A DNA stretch of 64,000 nucleotides from Pseudo-nitzschia pungens (GCA_037355855.1 CM074763.1:1612001-1676000), one strand, 5' to 3'; positions 1 through 11,839 are shown, counted from the first letter of the stretch. Numbers and translations: made by a program. The notes: generated by a model not told the origin, from the letters alone.

Positions 1-561
1 CTCTATCCCGTTGTCAAGGGAATCAAAAAGTGGCATCATTGCAGAATCGAGATCGAGTTCAACCATGGGATCCTTCCATCCGAGTTGCGAAGTGGCGTAG
101 TCGCGGTCGAATTCACAATACCATTGCTCGCTGTGACGAGTACTGCCGCTGATGCTGATGTCAATGCTGTTCTTATTCTTTTTAGCGCCCCATGGTCGAT
201 ACTCCTCATCATCGGCAATGGCAAATTGCATGTTGTCCAAAAGATACAGGATGCATTGGACGGTTTCACTGCCTGCAACACCGGAAGGACCCTTGATTGC
301 TTCTTCTTCAACAAGAAGTTGCGGTTTGAGTGATCGCCGTAGATGCTGATGCTGGAGCGGTATCACGTCCACGCTCTCATCCTCGTTCACAGTAGCTGCA
401 AAGCACTCGAAAGGAACCAAATACTGAGTAGTTGCCAGGAGAAATGACGTAACTGTGAAAGGGAGATAATTGCCAATGGCGGACGGGGAAGATCGCATTG
501 TGAATGTTCTGAGATTGGCTTTGTTCGATGCGAATGAGATTCCTGAATCTTTGTTTTTCAT
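1..561 (-). CDS. Hypothetical protein, 5' part, runs off the left edge
   Basis: An open frame begins with ATG at 561-559 and stays open for 187 codons to the first base of the window, so the gene continues to the left. Residues about 30-55 form a hydrophobic stretch ending in an Ala-rich segment (VTSFLLATTQYLVPFECFAA), which could be a signal anchor or a signal peptide with a late start; a second Met at residue 22 would give a more usual signal peptide. After it come acidic and Gln/His-rich residues, then a region with a regular mix of hydrophobic and charged residues (QCILYLLDNMQFAI, EWYCEFDRDY-like). No family was recognised. The long open frame and the leader argue for a real secreted or membrane protein. 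Confidence 0.6.
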   Translation of the reverse strand, partial: MKNKDSGISFASNKANLRTFTMRSSPSAIGNYLPFTVTSFLLATTQYLVPFECFAATVNEDESVDVIPLQHQHLRRSLKPQLLVEEEAIKGPSGVAGSETVQCILYLLDNMQFAIADDEEYRPWGAKKNKNSIDISISGSTRHSEQWYCEFDRDYATSQLGWKDPMVELDLDSAMMPLFDSLDNGIE

Positions 562-603
562 TTTATGTGACGATTAGACAAACAACGACTTTCAAATCAA
601 AAA

Positions 604-980
604 AATTGAAACGCGAATTCAATTGGCAGTTCAGAACCAAGAGTTAGGGGTTCTGAACCATATTTCCGATACGTTAAGTAGGTGCTAAAACGAACTGATA
701 CACAGTTCTATACAGTGACACATTGGGTCGGAATTAAGGAAAAGCAACTTGTTTTTCAACAACTTATTTCTTGTAGATCACCGTACTCGTACTCGTACTC
801 GTACTTGCACGTTGTGTGCGGAAAAAGTAAATCTTCAGCAATCCGTTCCTTTACTCTCAAGATTCCGAACCTTGTTTCGGTCATTCTAGAGTCTATGATC
901 TGGTAACAGATTCTACTCGGAAAGAAAAAATTAACCGTTACTCTTGGTTTAGAACCGCAAATTGAATTCGCGTTTCAATT
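604..980. mobile_element. MITE-like element with about 45-bp terminal inverted repeats
   Basis: The ends are exact inverted copies over 21 bases (604-624 and 960-980; AATTGAAACGCGAATTCAAT plus one base). The similarity goes on imperfectly for about 25 more bases inward, including GGTTCTGAAC-like and CCAAGAGT-like words. The 377-bp element encodes nothing convincing. Size and structure fit a miniature inverted-repeat element or foldback repeat. I could not define a target duplication, so the transposon superfamily is open. It lies between the left-edge gene and the light-harvesting gene, which are divergently arranged, so it sits in their shared upstream region. Confidence 0.55.
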
Positions 981-1642
981 GATCTGTAATTCGTAGTTGG
1001 GTTGCACCGCTCCCGTTTCGAAAAACCGGAACTCAAAACCTGGACGAAGTGTGACCATTATGACCCCTGAGTGTGACTAGTAGGAAGGAATGGCCAATGT
1101 ATTTTCCTGTGGGACAGTAAGATTACCAGTACGAACGTACCATACAGCACCGAACGAAAGTGAAATCACTGGTCTCCACGACCAGCCTCAACCAATCTAA
1201 TGCGTTCTCTTGAAGTGGTTGACTAGTATCGTAAATTCTGAATGGTGAAGACGTGTTCTTTTTGTTCGTCGAGAAAAAGTGTACTTCGTACTACCTATCG
1301 TAGGTCGTGAAACTAGGATCCGTGACTATCAGATTCCAAGTTGAACACGGACTTTTCTCCGAGCGCGTGCAAATCGCGCGCATTCGACCGGATCTTGAAC
1401 CGGTTGAAGCTTGAAGCAAAAGTGAAGTTGATGATTCTCCTCTGGAAAGATTCCCGTTTCGGATTTCTACGAGAAGAACGAAGGATTTTCGGAATTGAAC
1501 GGATGATCTCGTCAAGAATCGATCGAACTCTGAAGGAAGCATTGGAAATCGAAAAATTCTAGGCTTTCGAACAAACCGCACCCTTTTCTCACAATTCGGT
1601 TTGAACCACAACTCAAAAACAGCTTGCTACAAAACAATCACC
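981..1642. other. Upstream region of the light-harvesting gene
   Basis: No gene was found. This stretch should contain the promoter and 5' UTR of the plus-strand light-harvesting gene. Just before the ATG there is an A/C-rich leader (CAAAACAATCACC). I could not name a TATA box or initiator with confidence. Open frames on both strands at 1291-1611 have no features of a protein and were left out. Confidence 0.3.
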
Positions 1643-2161
1643 ATGAAGTCCGCCATCTTTGCCTCCCTCATCGCCGCCGCTGCTGCTTTCGCCCCTGTTC
1701 AGCAAAAGGCCACCTCTACCTCCCTCAAGGCCTTCGAGGATGCCCTTGGATCTCAGCCTCCTCTTGGATTCTTCGATCCTTTGGGACTTGTTGAGGATGG
1801 TGACCAAGAAAAGTTCGACCGTCTTCGATATGTTGAGATCAAGCACGGACGTATCTGTATGCTTGCATTCCTTGGACAGATCACCACCCGTTACGGAGTC
1901 CACCTTCCTGGTGACATCGACTACTCTGGTGACTCCTTCGCCTCCTACCCCAATGGATGGGCTGCCATCTCCGGACCTGACGCCATCCCTTCCGCTGGAT
2001 TGGCCCAGATTGTTGCCTTCATTGCTGCCCTTGAACTTGGTGTCATGAAGGACATTGAGGGAACCGGAAACGAGTTCGTCGGTGACTTCCGCAATGGAGC
2101 CCTTGACTTCGGATGGGATACCTTCGATGAAGAGACCAAGCTCTCCAAGCGTGCCATCGAA

Positions 2162-2196
<35 letters not shown>

Positions 2197-2254
2197 CGGA
2201 CTTATGGTCCACGAGCAATTGGGAGGATCCGTTCCAATCGTTGGAGAATTGTAA
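1643..2254 (+). CDS. Fucoxanthin chlorophyll a/c-binding protein (Lhcf type)
   Basis: A plastid light-harvesting antenna protein of 203 residues that binds chlorophyll a, chlorophyll c and fucoxanthin in the thylakoid membrane. The start is the ATG at 1643 (MKSAIFASLIAAAAAFAP): a hydrophobic signal peptide ends in an AFAP cleavage motif, with the Phe needed for entry into four-membrane plastids. Helix 1 carries the chlorophyll-binding motif EIKHGR (near residue 70), helix 2 is around GLAQIVAFIAALELG, and helix 3 carries ELNNGRAAMMGILG; both Glu/Arg motifs are intact. Length is normal for the family. There is no intron. Codon use is strongly biased (GGA, CTT, TCC, AAG), as in highly expressed genes, and unlike most other genes here. 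The Lhcf assignment rests on the DPLGL...DQEKFDRLRYVEIKHGR region. Confidence 0.96.
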
Positions 2255-4325
2255 GCAGTTCATACCGATAAAGCTTCTTGCCCTCGCTGTCTACCGTGTG
2301 ACGCGCAGCAAAAAGATATGCTGCTGGTACATTTGAGCCGCTCGGTAGCAGTTCTGCTCACTCCGGTCGAGTACCACCGACCTAACCATACACATTGCAC
2401 TTGACATAAATTAGATTGGTAGTTATTCCCGAAAGTTTACTTGATCCAAACTGAATTGGCTCCTTGTTGGTTGTGTTTCAGACAGACAAACCGCATGTGT
2501 GCTCTCCTGCAATGGTTATCTGTCGAATCGCACCGTGTTGACAATCTTCAGTGATGGTGGTGTGATGTGGAACACATTAAACCATGAAACGAAAAAAAGA
2601 GACGTCGAATGGATGGAATGGAGGATTTCAACTCTTACGGCCGAAGTGTAGACGTTCCCTTCCTGTTCTGAAATTTGGCAGGGTTGTAACTGGACGTCGT
2701 CCATCAATCAAACATAGTCAGATAATGCTATTTTGTATCTCTGCTACACGCAATGGAAGGTACGCCGTAGTTATTTTCTCGGTGATAATTGAATTCTTTC
2801 CGGTTCCTGTTCAATTTCACTCATCGAATTGGGGCTTTCAATCCCCTCGCAGGTATGTGACGAGGATGACAATGATGTCATTCCAACTTATAGCAAAGCA
2901 GAATACTTTCTTCACTCCGTCCAATATTTCTCTGGTTTCCGTTCCGTGGGAAATGGATCACGGCTGATATGGTGGTGTGCTTGAGTTGCGTTCTGCCGAT
3001 GCTGCCGCTATCCAGAAGGAAGAATTCCTTCATCATGTATTGCCGAATCAAGTCTGCGGTCGTTTTGGTTTGGTTTGGTTTGGTTTGTTTTTGGCACGCG
3101 GTCGCATGGATCCTTGCTCTCAACTATCAGGTTGTTAGATCAACAACAAAATAAAACAGTACTTGCATCGACATCGATACGGCTTTCGTACAAGAACTTG
3201 TCCTTTCTTTTTCATTATTATTATTTTGATAATACGACGAGCAATATTATTACGAAGTACGAAGTACGTACTGGTAGTATTCCAAAGTACATAGTAAATA
3301 ATAATAATACGAGTAACGTTACTCGTAACAATACTCGTAATTTTAACTCGGATTTCAATCTGTCGATTAGAAGAATACCGTTGTATTATTATTATTACGA
3401 AGTACGAAGTATTATTTTATTTTGTATTTTGAGAGTAAGTATCGGTAATACGAATACCCGTCAAGAACTTGAAATGAAGCAAGTTTTCGGAAATGAAGCA
3501 AGTCCGTGACAGAATTTTTGCCTTCGGTGATAACCTCTGCACAAACAACCTCTCTGTTCAAAGTAAAGACGCATCTGTTATTTATGTGGTCCCATGTCGA
3601 AAATATGCTACCAGCATTTTCTACTACACTGACAAAAATGAATCAATCAACTTCTTCGAATTTGGCGACAAAATGGCTAACTAAGGGTGACCAAAGCTAT
3701 GGATGTAAGTCACCAATCGGAACAGGAGTTGTTGCAAACAGTCAGTTTACAAGTATACTCTAGAAGTGGTAATTCCGGTTGAGGATATTTCGGTTGCTTG
3801 GGGGAGGTATTTGGCCACACAGCAACAAAGGAACAGCCTGTCACTAAAACGTGCTTCAAAAGTTTGTGACGGTACGTAAGTCTTAGGTATCATACAATAT
3901 ATTGAAGAGAGTCAGAGTCTCTTTATTTTTTACTCTGTGAGGACTAAGAGCTACATATAAGTGCATCTCATTTTAATATTCAAAGTCTATTTTTAAGCAG
4001 TAATGTCTACACCTTGTTCCCACTGTCGATATCGAATCGGATCTCCTACGTTTCATTTTGAAGTAAGCTTAAGTAATAAATCAATTTGTTTGAATTGTAA
4101 AATGCCATGTCGTCAAGTATCTTATTGCATACAGCATTTTTCTACGCAATGGTGGATTAGCCCAAAGTCGAACCCATCGGCTATACGGTATATTTGTTGC
4201 GTTATTTAAAGTAATTGAACACAGAAAGGCTAGACGTAGAAAATGTGTGGCGACTCTATCAGAATTGGAATGTTTTCAGAGTACAAACGTACTTTAGAAT
4301 TAACCGAAGAAACTATCAAGATATT
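2255..4325. other. Intergenic, AT-rich, no gene recognised
   Basis: Several open frames of 60-145 codons occur here, but none has a domain, a plausible composition or support from splice sites. The stretch 3190-3450 is very AT-rich and full of TACGAAGTACG-like words and ATT/TTA runs, with an 18-base perfect palindrome (ACGAGTAACGTTACTCGT) at 3309-3326. A frame at 4003-4209 has a CxxC...CxxC pattern suggestive of a zinc-binding fragment, but it is too short and isolated to call. Confidence 0.5.
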
Positions 4326-4891
4326 GAGTGATTCCCGGAAGTACATATCGACATAATACATATAAGCAATCCCGGAATGACATAACACATATAAAAATTG
4401 CGCGCCCAACGGAAAACCTAGATCTCTCTCAAAGCACGAGGCCTATTTTGGAATTAGGAATCTTGGGAAAAGAAACAAAAATTCCCTTTTAGCTGTCAAC
4501 CCGCGCCTCTATCGACTACTTCGTATTTTTTTCTGCTGGTGAATCTTCGGTGTTGAATTGAGCAAATAGAAGTTCAAGCTGAAGAAAACAGCAACAGCAG
4601 CAACAACAAGGGATAGTTTGTACCTGAGCAGAGCAAGACTTTCAGGTAAACCTACAGAGGTACGGTACATGAAATTTTGTTCCACGAACGTTAACGTTGA
4701 CATGCGTTGAGTGACTGAAATTTTTGATTCTTAGATTCCATCTAGGTTTATGTCGAGTGGAAGTCGGACAGACGGCCCTTCCACTATATATGTGCTGAAA
4801 ACCTAAATATATCTCCCCATGTTTTCAGGAACGTTCCCTTACATTTTCTAGGATACATAAGTAATGTGTTATGTACTTCCGGGAATCACTC
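4326..4891. mobile_element. Non-autonomous PIF/Harbinger-type element (566 bp)
   Basis: Both ends carry the same 22-base inverted repeat, beginning GAGTGATTCCCGGAAGTACA inward. It is flanked on both sides by ATT (4323-4325 and 4892-4894), a 3-bp target duplication typical of Harbinger elements. The first 12 bases match the termini of the large Harbinger element at 9832-19823 (GAGTCATTCCCG) with one change, and the duplication is the same. Just inside the left end, GCGCGC...AACGGAAAA followed by GGAATT resembles the same part of the large element. It has no coding capacity, so it is probably a deletion derivative or MITE moved by a transposase of that family. Confidence 0.8.
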
Positions 4892-5280
4892 ATTTATTTT
4901 CGTTCCGTTCATTGTTACAGTAATACAACCTCTTTCATTCAGGATAAATTTTCAAAAATGTACAACTCGAATGAATCGGTTGGAATCAAATTGGTAATTC
5001 GGTGCTAGTACCATCGATCATTGCCAGCGCGACTGCACACGCCGATAACTTGACATAATATTCGTCGGCTAGTTACCCAAACTTGTTTGTCTGAACATCA
5101 TGAAGCTGTTGATCGATTACTATTGTACGGTACGGTTGTCCCATCTCTGCTAAACGACTCGTATTTGAAACGATTTTTTTGAGGAAGACTTATCGTTCAG
5201 AAATCACACATCCATGCAATACTGCAACGAATATTTCCTTCATTGCTCAGATAGAACAGGACCAATCATATGGAATCATC
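4892..5280. other. Upstream region of the repeat-protein gene
   Basis: No gene seen. This 390-bp stretch between the 566-bp element and the next start codon would hold the promoter of the 5281-7531 gene. No recognised site. Confidence 0.3.
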
Positions 5281-7531
5281 ATGAAGATTATTAAGACCGT
5301 TACGATGATCACCTTGACGAAGTTGCTGCTGTTCCTGGAAGTTATAATGCCATTGTCATTGTTCCAATTCGGAGTGCGGGCGACTCCGGAAATTGAGATA
5401 ATGATAAGAGCGTCAGTGGAGCAAGAAGATTCGGATGCAAGTGTTCCTGATTGCGATCCTGGTTTCCTCTTGAACATTAGCGTCATTACCGATTATTGGG
5501 CTCCATGGGAAACCAAGTGGTATCTAAAAGATAGAGGCGGAAATATGATTCTTGAGCGCAAACCACAGAACTCGGATCCAGATTTTGTGTACGTGGTAAG
5601 TGCGACTCGCGTTTCTGAACCATTCGCTATTCTAAGTCGATGATTGTGGAAGGTGGAACTCTCAAACTTGCAGATTGCCGATTCAATCTGCTATGCCGTT
5701 TGTTTGCGATTTTGTTATCCTCTATCTAACAGACAACCCTGACCTTCCCGACCATTCGTTTTCTTCCACACGTATGTAGGATTTCGTTTGCCTTGGCAAT
5801 TACACAGATCAATGCTTCGTATTTGGAATAACCGATGAAGCCGGAGATGGCTTATGCATCCCTACATACGACGAGGTGACTGGGGAAAAAATCAATGAGG
5901 AGTGCGGTTCCTACAATGTAACCCTTGGTAACACACTAGTAGTAGGTGGGGGGGATTTATTTTTTCATAAGGATGAATCGGATATTTGTACTGGTTCCGC
6001 GACTAGTTCTCCCTCAGATCTCCCGTCGATGCCACCATCGCATGGTCCTACCATCACCGCGCCCCCGACTCCTGTTCTGTCGCAGTATCCGACATGGGCT
6101 CCATCGAATACTCCGACATTCCCCCCATTCATATCGGCAGACTGCGGTGTGGACGAAGGACGTTTTCAGATTTTATTGCAGACCGATTATTACGGTTATG
6201 AGACCAGTTTTTCTGTGAAGGCATTGGAGTCTGGCGAAGCACTGGTCGAATTCGGCCACTATTCTTTTTTGTCTTTGACACTGTATTGGATCCCATCAAA
6301 AGCAAATTTCATGTGTCTGCCTGAAGGATGTTACACATTTACAATCACAGACGATTATGGTGATGGGATTTGCAATCCCAGCTTCCTAGAGCATCATCGA
6401 GGTTACTATGAGTTGTTTCTTGATGACTCACGGTTCCATTCTGGGTGCGACTTTGACTCTGGCGAAGAGATGTCTTTCTGTGTGGGGCCGAATTTCTCTT
6501 TGGCTCCGACAGAAACACTGTCGCAATCCCCGACATTGACTCCAACTTATCCTCCAACATTCCCTCCCAACGAACTGTTTTCCCCGGAGTGTGAATTGGA
6601 TGAGGGATCATTCCAGCTTCATTTCCAGACCGATGAATTTGGATTCGAGACTGGGTGGTCGCTGATCTCACAGGGGTCCGGTGGAACACTGATCCAACAC
6701 GGTTACGATCCAAGTGGCGAATCATCAATCATATTTGAGCCTATGCAAAACTATTGGATCCCATCCAAAACGGATTTCGTGTGTCTGCCCAAAGGATGCT
6801 ACACATTCAAAATTTTTGATGCCTTTGGCGACGGACTCTGCAACTTCAACTTGTCATCACAGGGTTTTTACGAATTGTATCTAAACGGATCCCTTATCGA
6901 CTCTGGATGTAGATTTCGCAAAGAGGATAAAAAGTTTTTTTGTGTGGGTTCGGAGCACACAGCGCAACCTACAGACAGCGCGGCACCATCCTATGCGAGC
7001 ACGTCATTTCTCGGAACATTTTTTCCGACGGACTTTAGTACATTTTTGAGTTCGAGCTTTGAAACTTCCCTCATGCAGAACGATGACTGGGAGAGCGGAG
7101 ATGACGACGTTGCACAAGACGAGTTGAACGATGTGCCCAGACTTTATCCCTCTGTTTCTCCGAGTCGGACACCTTCTAACATGCCAACTCCAACTCCCTC
7201 AAGCGCACCTTCCGTGGTACCAACAAGTTTCTGTGTCGACAGAGAAGATCTAGCCTACAAGAACAAGGAAGATCAAAATTGTAGATGGGTCGGTGGCTTC
7301 GTTAGTGTTAGAAAATTCGGAAAGACGACCAAAAAGAGCAAGAAATCCAAAAAAACCAAGAAAACCAAAAGCAACAAGGCCGATGACAACGAGACCAACG
7401 TCAATCCGGACGAAGAAGACAGGATCAAGACCACCCGAAAGAGATGCAAAAAGACATGGCAAGGGCAGAAGCTCTTTGACTGGTGCCGCAAGACATGTGG
7501 GGACGTTGGGAGAGGGCCATGCAAGGCATGA
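5281..7531 (+). CDS. Secreted three-repeat protein with P/T-rich linkers and Cys-rich tail
   Basis: Two exons, 5281-5595 and 5780-7531, separated by a 184-bp GT-AG intron (GTAAGT...TATGTAG) in phase 0, give 688 residues. A hydrophobic leader (residues about 9-30) suggests secretion. Three related units follow, at about residues 55-170, 220-350 and 370-500. Each has a strand-rich start (FQxxxQTDxxGYET), a [F/C]xCLPxGCYTF step and an acidic glycine turn (DDYGDGIC, DAFGDGLC, DEAGDGLC) that could bind calcium, and ends near an FCVG. Unit 1 spans the intron, which supports the splice model. P/S/T-rich linkers (PSLAPTxTLSQSPT) separate the units. The tail holds a Lys-rich stretch and a Cys cluster (CxWVG...RCKKTWQGQ...WCRKTCG) shared with the protein at 29415-30539. 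Function unknown; a cell-wall or adhesion role is an inference. Confidence 0.85.
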
Positions 7532-9831
7532 AACAACAGGCAAAAGCTCCGAAGCTTTCTGCTATTCACATTGTGAGACGAGACTGTGAGAGACTTGTGT
7601 TACATATCCATAGTTATATCCTCGACTTAATGTACTACGCTAAAAGGACGGTGTGACCACCCAGCAATCGAACTATTGCCATTTGTGTTGACGGATTGCG
7701 ACACGGCTTCATCAGACCGCTCAACAGGTCTTGATTTCAGAAATGCTTCCACAGCGTTCTTTCGTATCATCATCCCTGCGAATCATCTGTGGATAGGCCT
7801 GCCGCAGCGAAAATGGCAGCGACTCGCGGAAGTTAACGAATAGAAACGAAAAAAATGTAGCCTCTCGAAGGAAGGGGTACTAGAGCGCACGGTTTCGAGT
7901 GACGCTCCATGCTAAAACTAGGTGAGCAATGATTAAAAAATATATATAGTAAAATATTGTAATATATTTGTATACTAGTATTTGGTTAGATTGAAACAGG
8001 ATTCATTGAACTTCAGTGTAGTAAAGCATTTGCAGTGATAGAATAGTGAGAGTATTGGACAAAGCGTCAGAAACACCTCCTCCTTCGCATTGAAGAAATA
8101 TCATAATAGTAGCAGAAGATGGGACAAGAAGATCTGAATCTTAAAAGCTGTCAAAGCCAAGATGCCGTGCATTGTAAATAAATACGGTGATAATCAAAGG
8201 ACGAGGAATGAGGCAACAAATAATTGCACACTGACATTACTCTCGCTTGAGTCTGGTGGGGAGTCATCAATTTGAATATGACAGATTAGTGGAAGTGGGA
8301 TAAAACAAAGAAGCATTCAACAAGGATTGATTCCATGAAAAAAGTTCAGGGTTACGTGGATTGGATATTCTTCTTGCACCAATGGTGCAGCAACACCAAA
8401 AAATTGCAATGAATGGAAAAAAAACCCTCTTGCAAGAAACTTGATAGAATTTGGAGCTTCATTGATTACCACCACCCACCAGCATTTATTTGTTTTGTAC
8501 GTGTAGTGGTTTTGTAAAATGCCAAAAGGCTATATGGAAAAATGTTGCTGTCAGGTTTTGAGCTGATATTGAGGCGGTGCTAGTACCACTACTACTAAGA
8601 GGGCACAAGCCAAGATGTATATACCTTTTGATGAGATAGTGCCCTCAACAAAAGAATAATTCTACTGCTGAAAATTCTTGTTTGTTTTCTTTTATGACTG
8701 CAGGAGTAGAACTAATACTTTTGGTTATTTTATCTTTATTTGGTTTGACGACTCTCCTGCTGGTGATGCATTTCTGAAGGGAGGAACTTGGCTGTGGCAG
8801 GAATTGTTTGGGAGCATCTTTCCTCCCCTAGTACTACTAGAAGGTACTGCGTTGATATTGCTCGTCAGCAAATAGGGGAAAGCCCTAACAATAATAGCAC
8901 GTAGAGTCCTGGTAAATAGTGAAACTACAGAGGACACTGTTCAGTGTAACAGAAAGAGTGAATAGTGGAGGGAGCTGAGCCAAAGCGCTCAGCTCTATCG
9001 TGTCGTGACAGCGCTTCGCTAACTCATAGAATAACAGAGCTCTGTAGCTCCAGTACTGTATTCTACGGAGTAGCGTAGCGCACGGAGTAGCGTAGCTTCG
9101 CTTAATTAGATCCAATGGTATGCTAGCGCTAGCACAAGCTAGCGTTAAGTCGCTTGCTGGCTTGCTCGTGTGCTAACTTGAACTGTCTGGGTCAGGTGTT
9201 GGTCATAGTATTAATTATACCAATGACCTCACCCCGGCGGTAGCATAGTATCTTAGCATGGTAGCATGGTAGGTTAGCATGTCCAGTATCTCGTAGCATT
9301 AGCAACCCTAACCTTGTAGCACTCAGCTACACTGTTAGTGCAGATGCTATACCCCCGGGGTATGTACAACTGGTACAAATCGTACACGACAACCCTGGTA
9401 TCCTGGAGTTAGCACCCATAGTAACATATAGAATAAGCCTGTTGCTAAGAGCTTATGCTAAACATCTAGCACTCAGCTCTAGCACCTGTTAGGCAGCTAC
9501 CAGATGCTACTGCCTGTAGCCCTAGTAGTACACTTCCCTACACAGGAGCCTTTGCACAGTCCATAGCATCATCTTGGATATCAACATAGTACTACACATG
9601 AGTGGTTAATAGTAGTACCGGAATCATTATATTTTTTTTCAATTTCAAAGAATAATCTACGGATGCCTACTCGAGTAAAACCTTACTGGTACAAGAGGGA
9701 GGTTGCCTGTTTTGATGTGCTTTTTCTTTCTCCTTTGCCTCTGGGTGCGCACAAGTAGTAGAGGTATCAGGTAAACCCTACCTGGAACGTAAGATACTAT
9801 GAAGGTTACTTTAACCTTACCCTCAGCTATT
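7532..9831. other. Intergenic, AT-rich, with a degenerate repeat at its right end
   Basis: No convincing gene. 7900-8700 is AT-rich without clear structure. From about 8924 the composition changes to short recurring words (GTAGC, TAGCAT, GCTAGC), described as a separate repeat. A GAAGGTTACTTTAACCTTAC pair lies at about 9801-9820, right outside the Harbinger left end. Confidence 0.5.
8924..9380. repeat. Diverged dispersed repeat, copy 1
   Basis: Parts of this stretch resemble 62711-63080: ACTACAGAGGACACTGTTC against ACTACAGAGGATACTGTTC, a run of GCTxGCTCG words followed by CTAACT...CTGxGT, then GGTCATAGTA/GGTTATAGTA, the words CAATGACC..ACCCCG.CGGTA, and GTACAAATCGTACAC. The order is kept roughly but not exactly. 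It looks like an old dispersed repeat or degraded transposon. No ends, coding region or target duplication could be found. Confidence 0.35.
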
Positions 9832-10227
9832 GAGTCATTCCCGAAATAGAAGTTACATATATCGTTTATGTAACACCCGAGTTACTTATTTATGGCGCGC
9901 AATAACGGAAAATTCTTATAATTTTTTAACGGTCGAGCCCTTTATCGGAATTTGGAATCCCGTTGAATGAAAACAAAAACTCTCAGTATAGTCATTTGCC
10001 GAACCTCCAAAGTCCTCATTGGCGGGCAAATACATCATTTTTCTTCAACCGGGACTCTTCGCTTTCGTAAAAGTACTGAATTGTACTGAACTTCTACCTG
10101 CTACACCCTCAACAACAGGGGGGACTTCATCCCCAGCAGCAGCAGCAGGTCGAAAAAAAAAAGAAAAAAGAAATTAAAATAAGAAGTCGACGAGGAGCAC
10201 ATAAACAAGAAACTGCAGAACAACAGA

Positions 10228-11310
10228 ATGGCGCTTGAATTAATCTATTACTATTACCAGGCGTACTTGCGTCCCGCTTACAACCGTCCTGTCTTATCAG
10301 CTGAACAAAGAAAGCGAAGGGACAGGAGAACTCCCCGGATTGCCCTCCGGCGATATAGTTTGTCCCCTTTCGCCTACATGTTTGCCTCAGGTGATGATCA
10401 GGCGCTCCTCAATTGCTGTGGAGTGGACCACAAGGTGTTTGACGAATTGCTTGATCTGTTTGAACCCTTGTTTCATGCCTATACCTACGATGAAGGGTCT
10501 GTATCTGTTAGAGTTCGAAAATTAAGGGCCGGTGCAAGGGTCGGAAGAAAAAAAGAGTTCGACGCTATCGGCTGTCTTGGTCTAGTACTCTTTTGGTACC
10601 GTACAAGGGGATCATCAGCAAGGTCAATCAGTATGGCGTTTGGATTGACCTCCACTCCAATGTACAAATGGCTCAAATTCGGACGCCGTATCCTACTTTG
10701 TGCTTTACAGAAACACCCGGATGCTGTAGTCAAATTGCCAACCGAACAGGAAGTCGAGCGATACATCGAAGCGATTGGTGCAAAGTACCCCGTCTTGGGA
10801 GAGCACAGAGTATGGGGCGCTTGTGATGGATTGAAGTTAAATCTACAGAAGTCTTCTAACTGGCTCATACAGAACAAGTACTACAACGGATGGACCAATG
10901 GGACGTATGTTAACTCTTGTCTCGTTTTCGCTCCGGATGGAAGGATCAGAGCTTGTACCATTAACTGCCCAGGTTCTTGGCACGATAGTACTATCGCCGA
11001 TTATGGCTTATATGACAACATGGAGGCAGTGTACGATCGATACAATGCAAAGATGGTAGTGGACTCAGCGTTCGTGGCGGCAAAAGACTATCTTGTTAAG
11101 AGTGGACAGATGGATCCGAAAACGCCGGAAGAAGTGGTTCTCAATCGAGCAGCAACCAGTTGTCGACAATTATCTGAGTGGGGCATGAGACAGATCCAAG
11201 GAGGATTTCCCAGGCTTAAAGACAACATGTATTTAGAATTCAGTGGTGAGAGAAGAATTAACAACGCAGTAACAGGGTTGTTAAGTATAAGAAACAGAAA
11301 CTGCGCATAA
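10228..11310 (+). pseudogene. Harbinger transposase, N-terminal 87%, interrupted by Copia LTR
   Basis: A DDE-type transposase of the Harbinger/DDE_Tnp_4 family that would cut and move the surrounding element. Visible motifs are VWGACDGLK (first catalytic Asp, about residue 200), CPGSWHDST (second Asp, about 252), MVVDSAF (about 278) and a Glu in LSEWGM (about 317). The N-terminal third has the helix-turn-helix-like part. The native sequence ends in codon 344 (11257-11258); the next 17 residues to the stop at 11310 are read from the retrotransposon LTR. Removing the insertion restores an open frame to 18384, for about 392 residues in all. A protein from the interrupted gene would keep the catalytic residues but lack its C-terminal end, so activity is doubtful. 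Confidence 0.92.
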
Positions 11311-11711
11311 AACCGCGCGATTGCAAGCTACTACACGTGGAATCGTACTGAGCACTATATCTGCTCCGACCACGAGTATGCTGGAATCTTACACGTGGAA
11401 TTGTATTGAGCACTGCTCCAACCATGCCCATGGAGTCACGTACATATATGCCCGTGACCATGCTTAAGACCATGCAAAACTATACATTACTGAATAAACA
11501 GAGCAAACACATACAAATACATAAGAACGAATACATACGAGCTCAGCGAGTCATACGAGCACGAGATCGTTGATCAAGTGTTAAGCGATCATCGCTAACC
11601 AATCCAATCGCTAACACACAGTCTACACAGACCGATCGAGTGTTAACACAGAAAACACATGATTCGCTAGATAGAACACTAAGCTCATAATTCCAGTTAA
11701 ACAACTTGTCG
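11259..11711 (+). repeat. 5' LTR of the Copia element
   Basis: The LTR starts at TAACAACGCAG and ends in AACAACTTGTCG; the 3' copy ends TTGTCA, so the ancestral ends were probably T(A/G)ACAA...TTGTCA. It contains repeated words such as ACACGTGGAATxGTA(C/T)TGAGCAC (twice), which may be regulatory. The outermost base at each end differs between the two LTR copies. Confidence 0.9.
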
Positions 11712-11839
11712 ATTAACAGTCGCAGTTTGACAATACTCTACCATTCGCGTTGTTCGATACTCAACGATTCGAAACACGCGATTTTAGTTTTTACTGGAAA
11801 ACTACGTTAATACAATACACTCACATACCTAAAACAATT

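Noticed and set aside
1613..2263. Long minus-strand frame opposite the light-harvesting gene
   Set aside because: Results from the biased codons of the antenna gene; Gly/Ser/Val-rich with no structure.
3075..3509. 144-codon frame rich in Tyr, Asn and Arg
   Set aside because: Comes from the ATT/TAC-rich low-complexity stretch; no domain.
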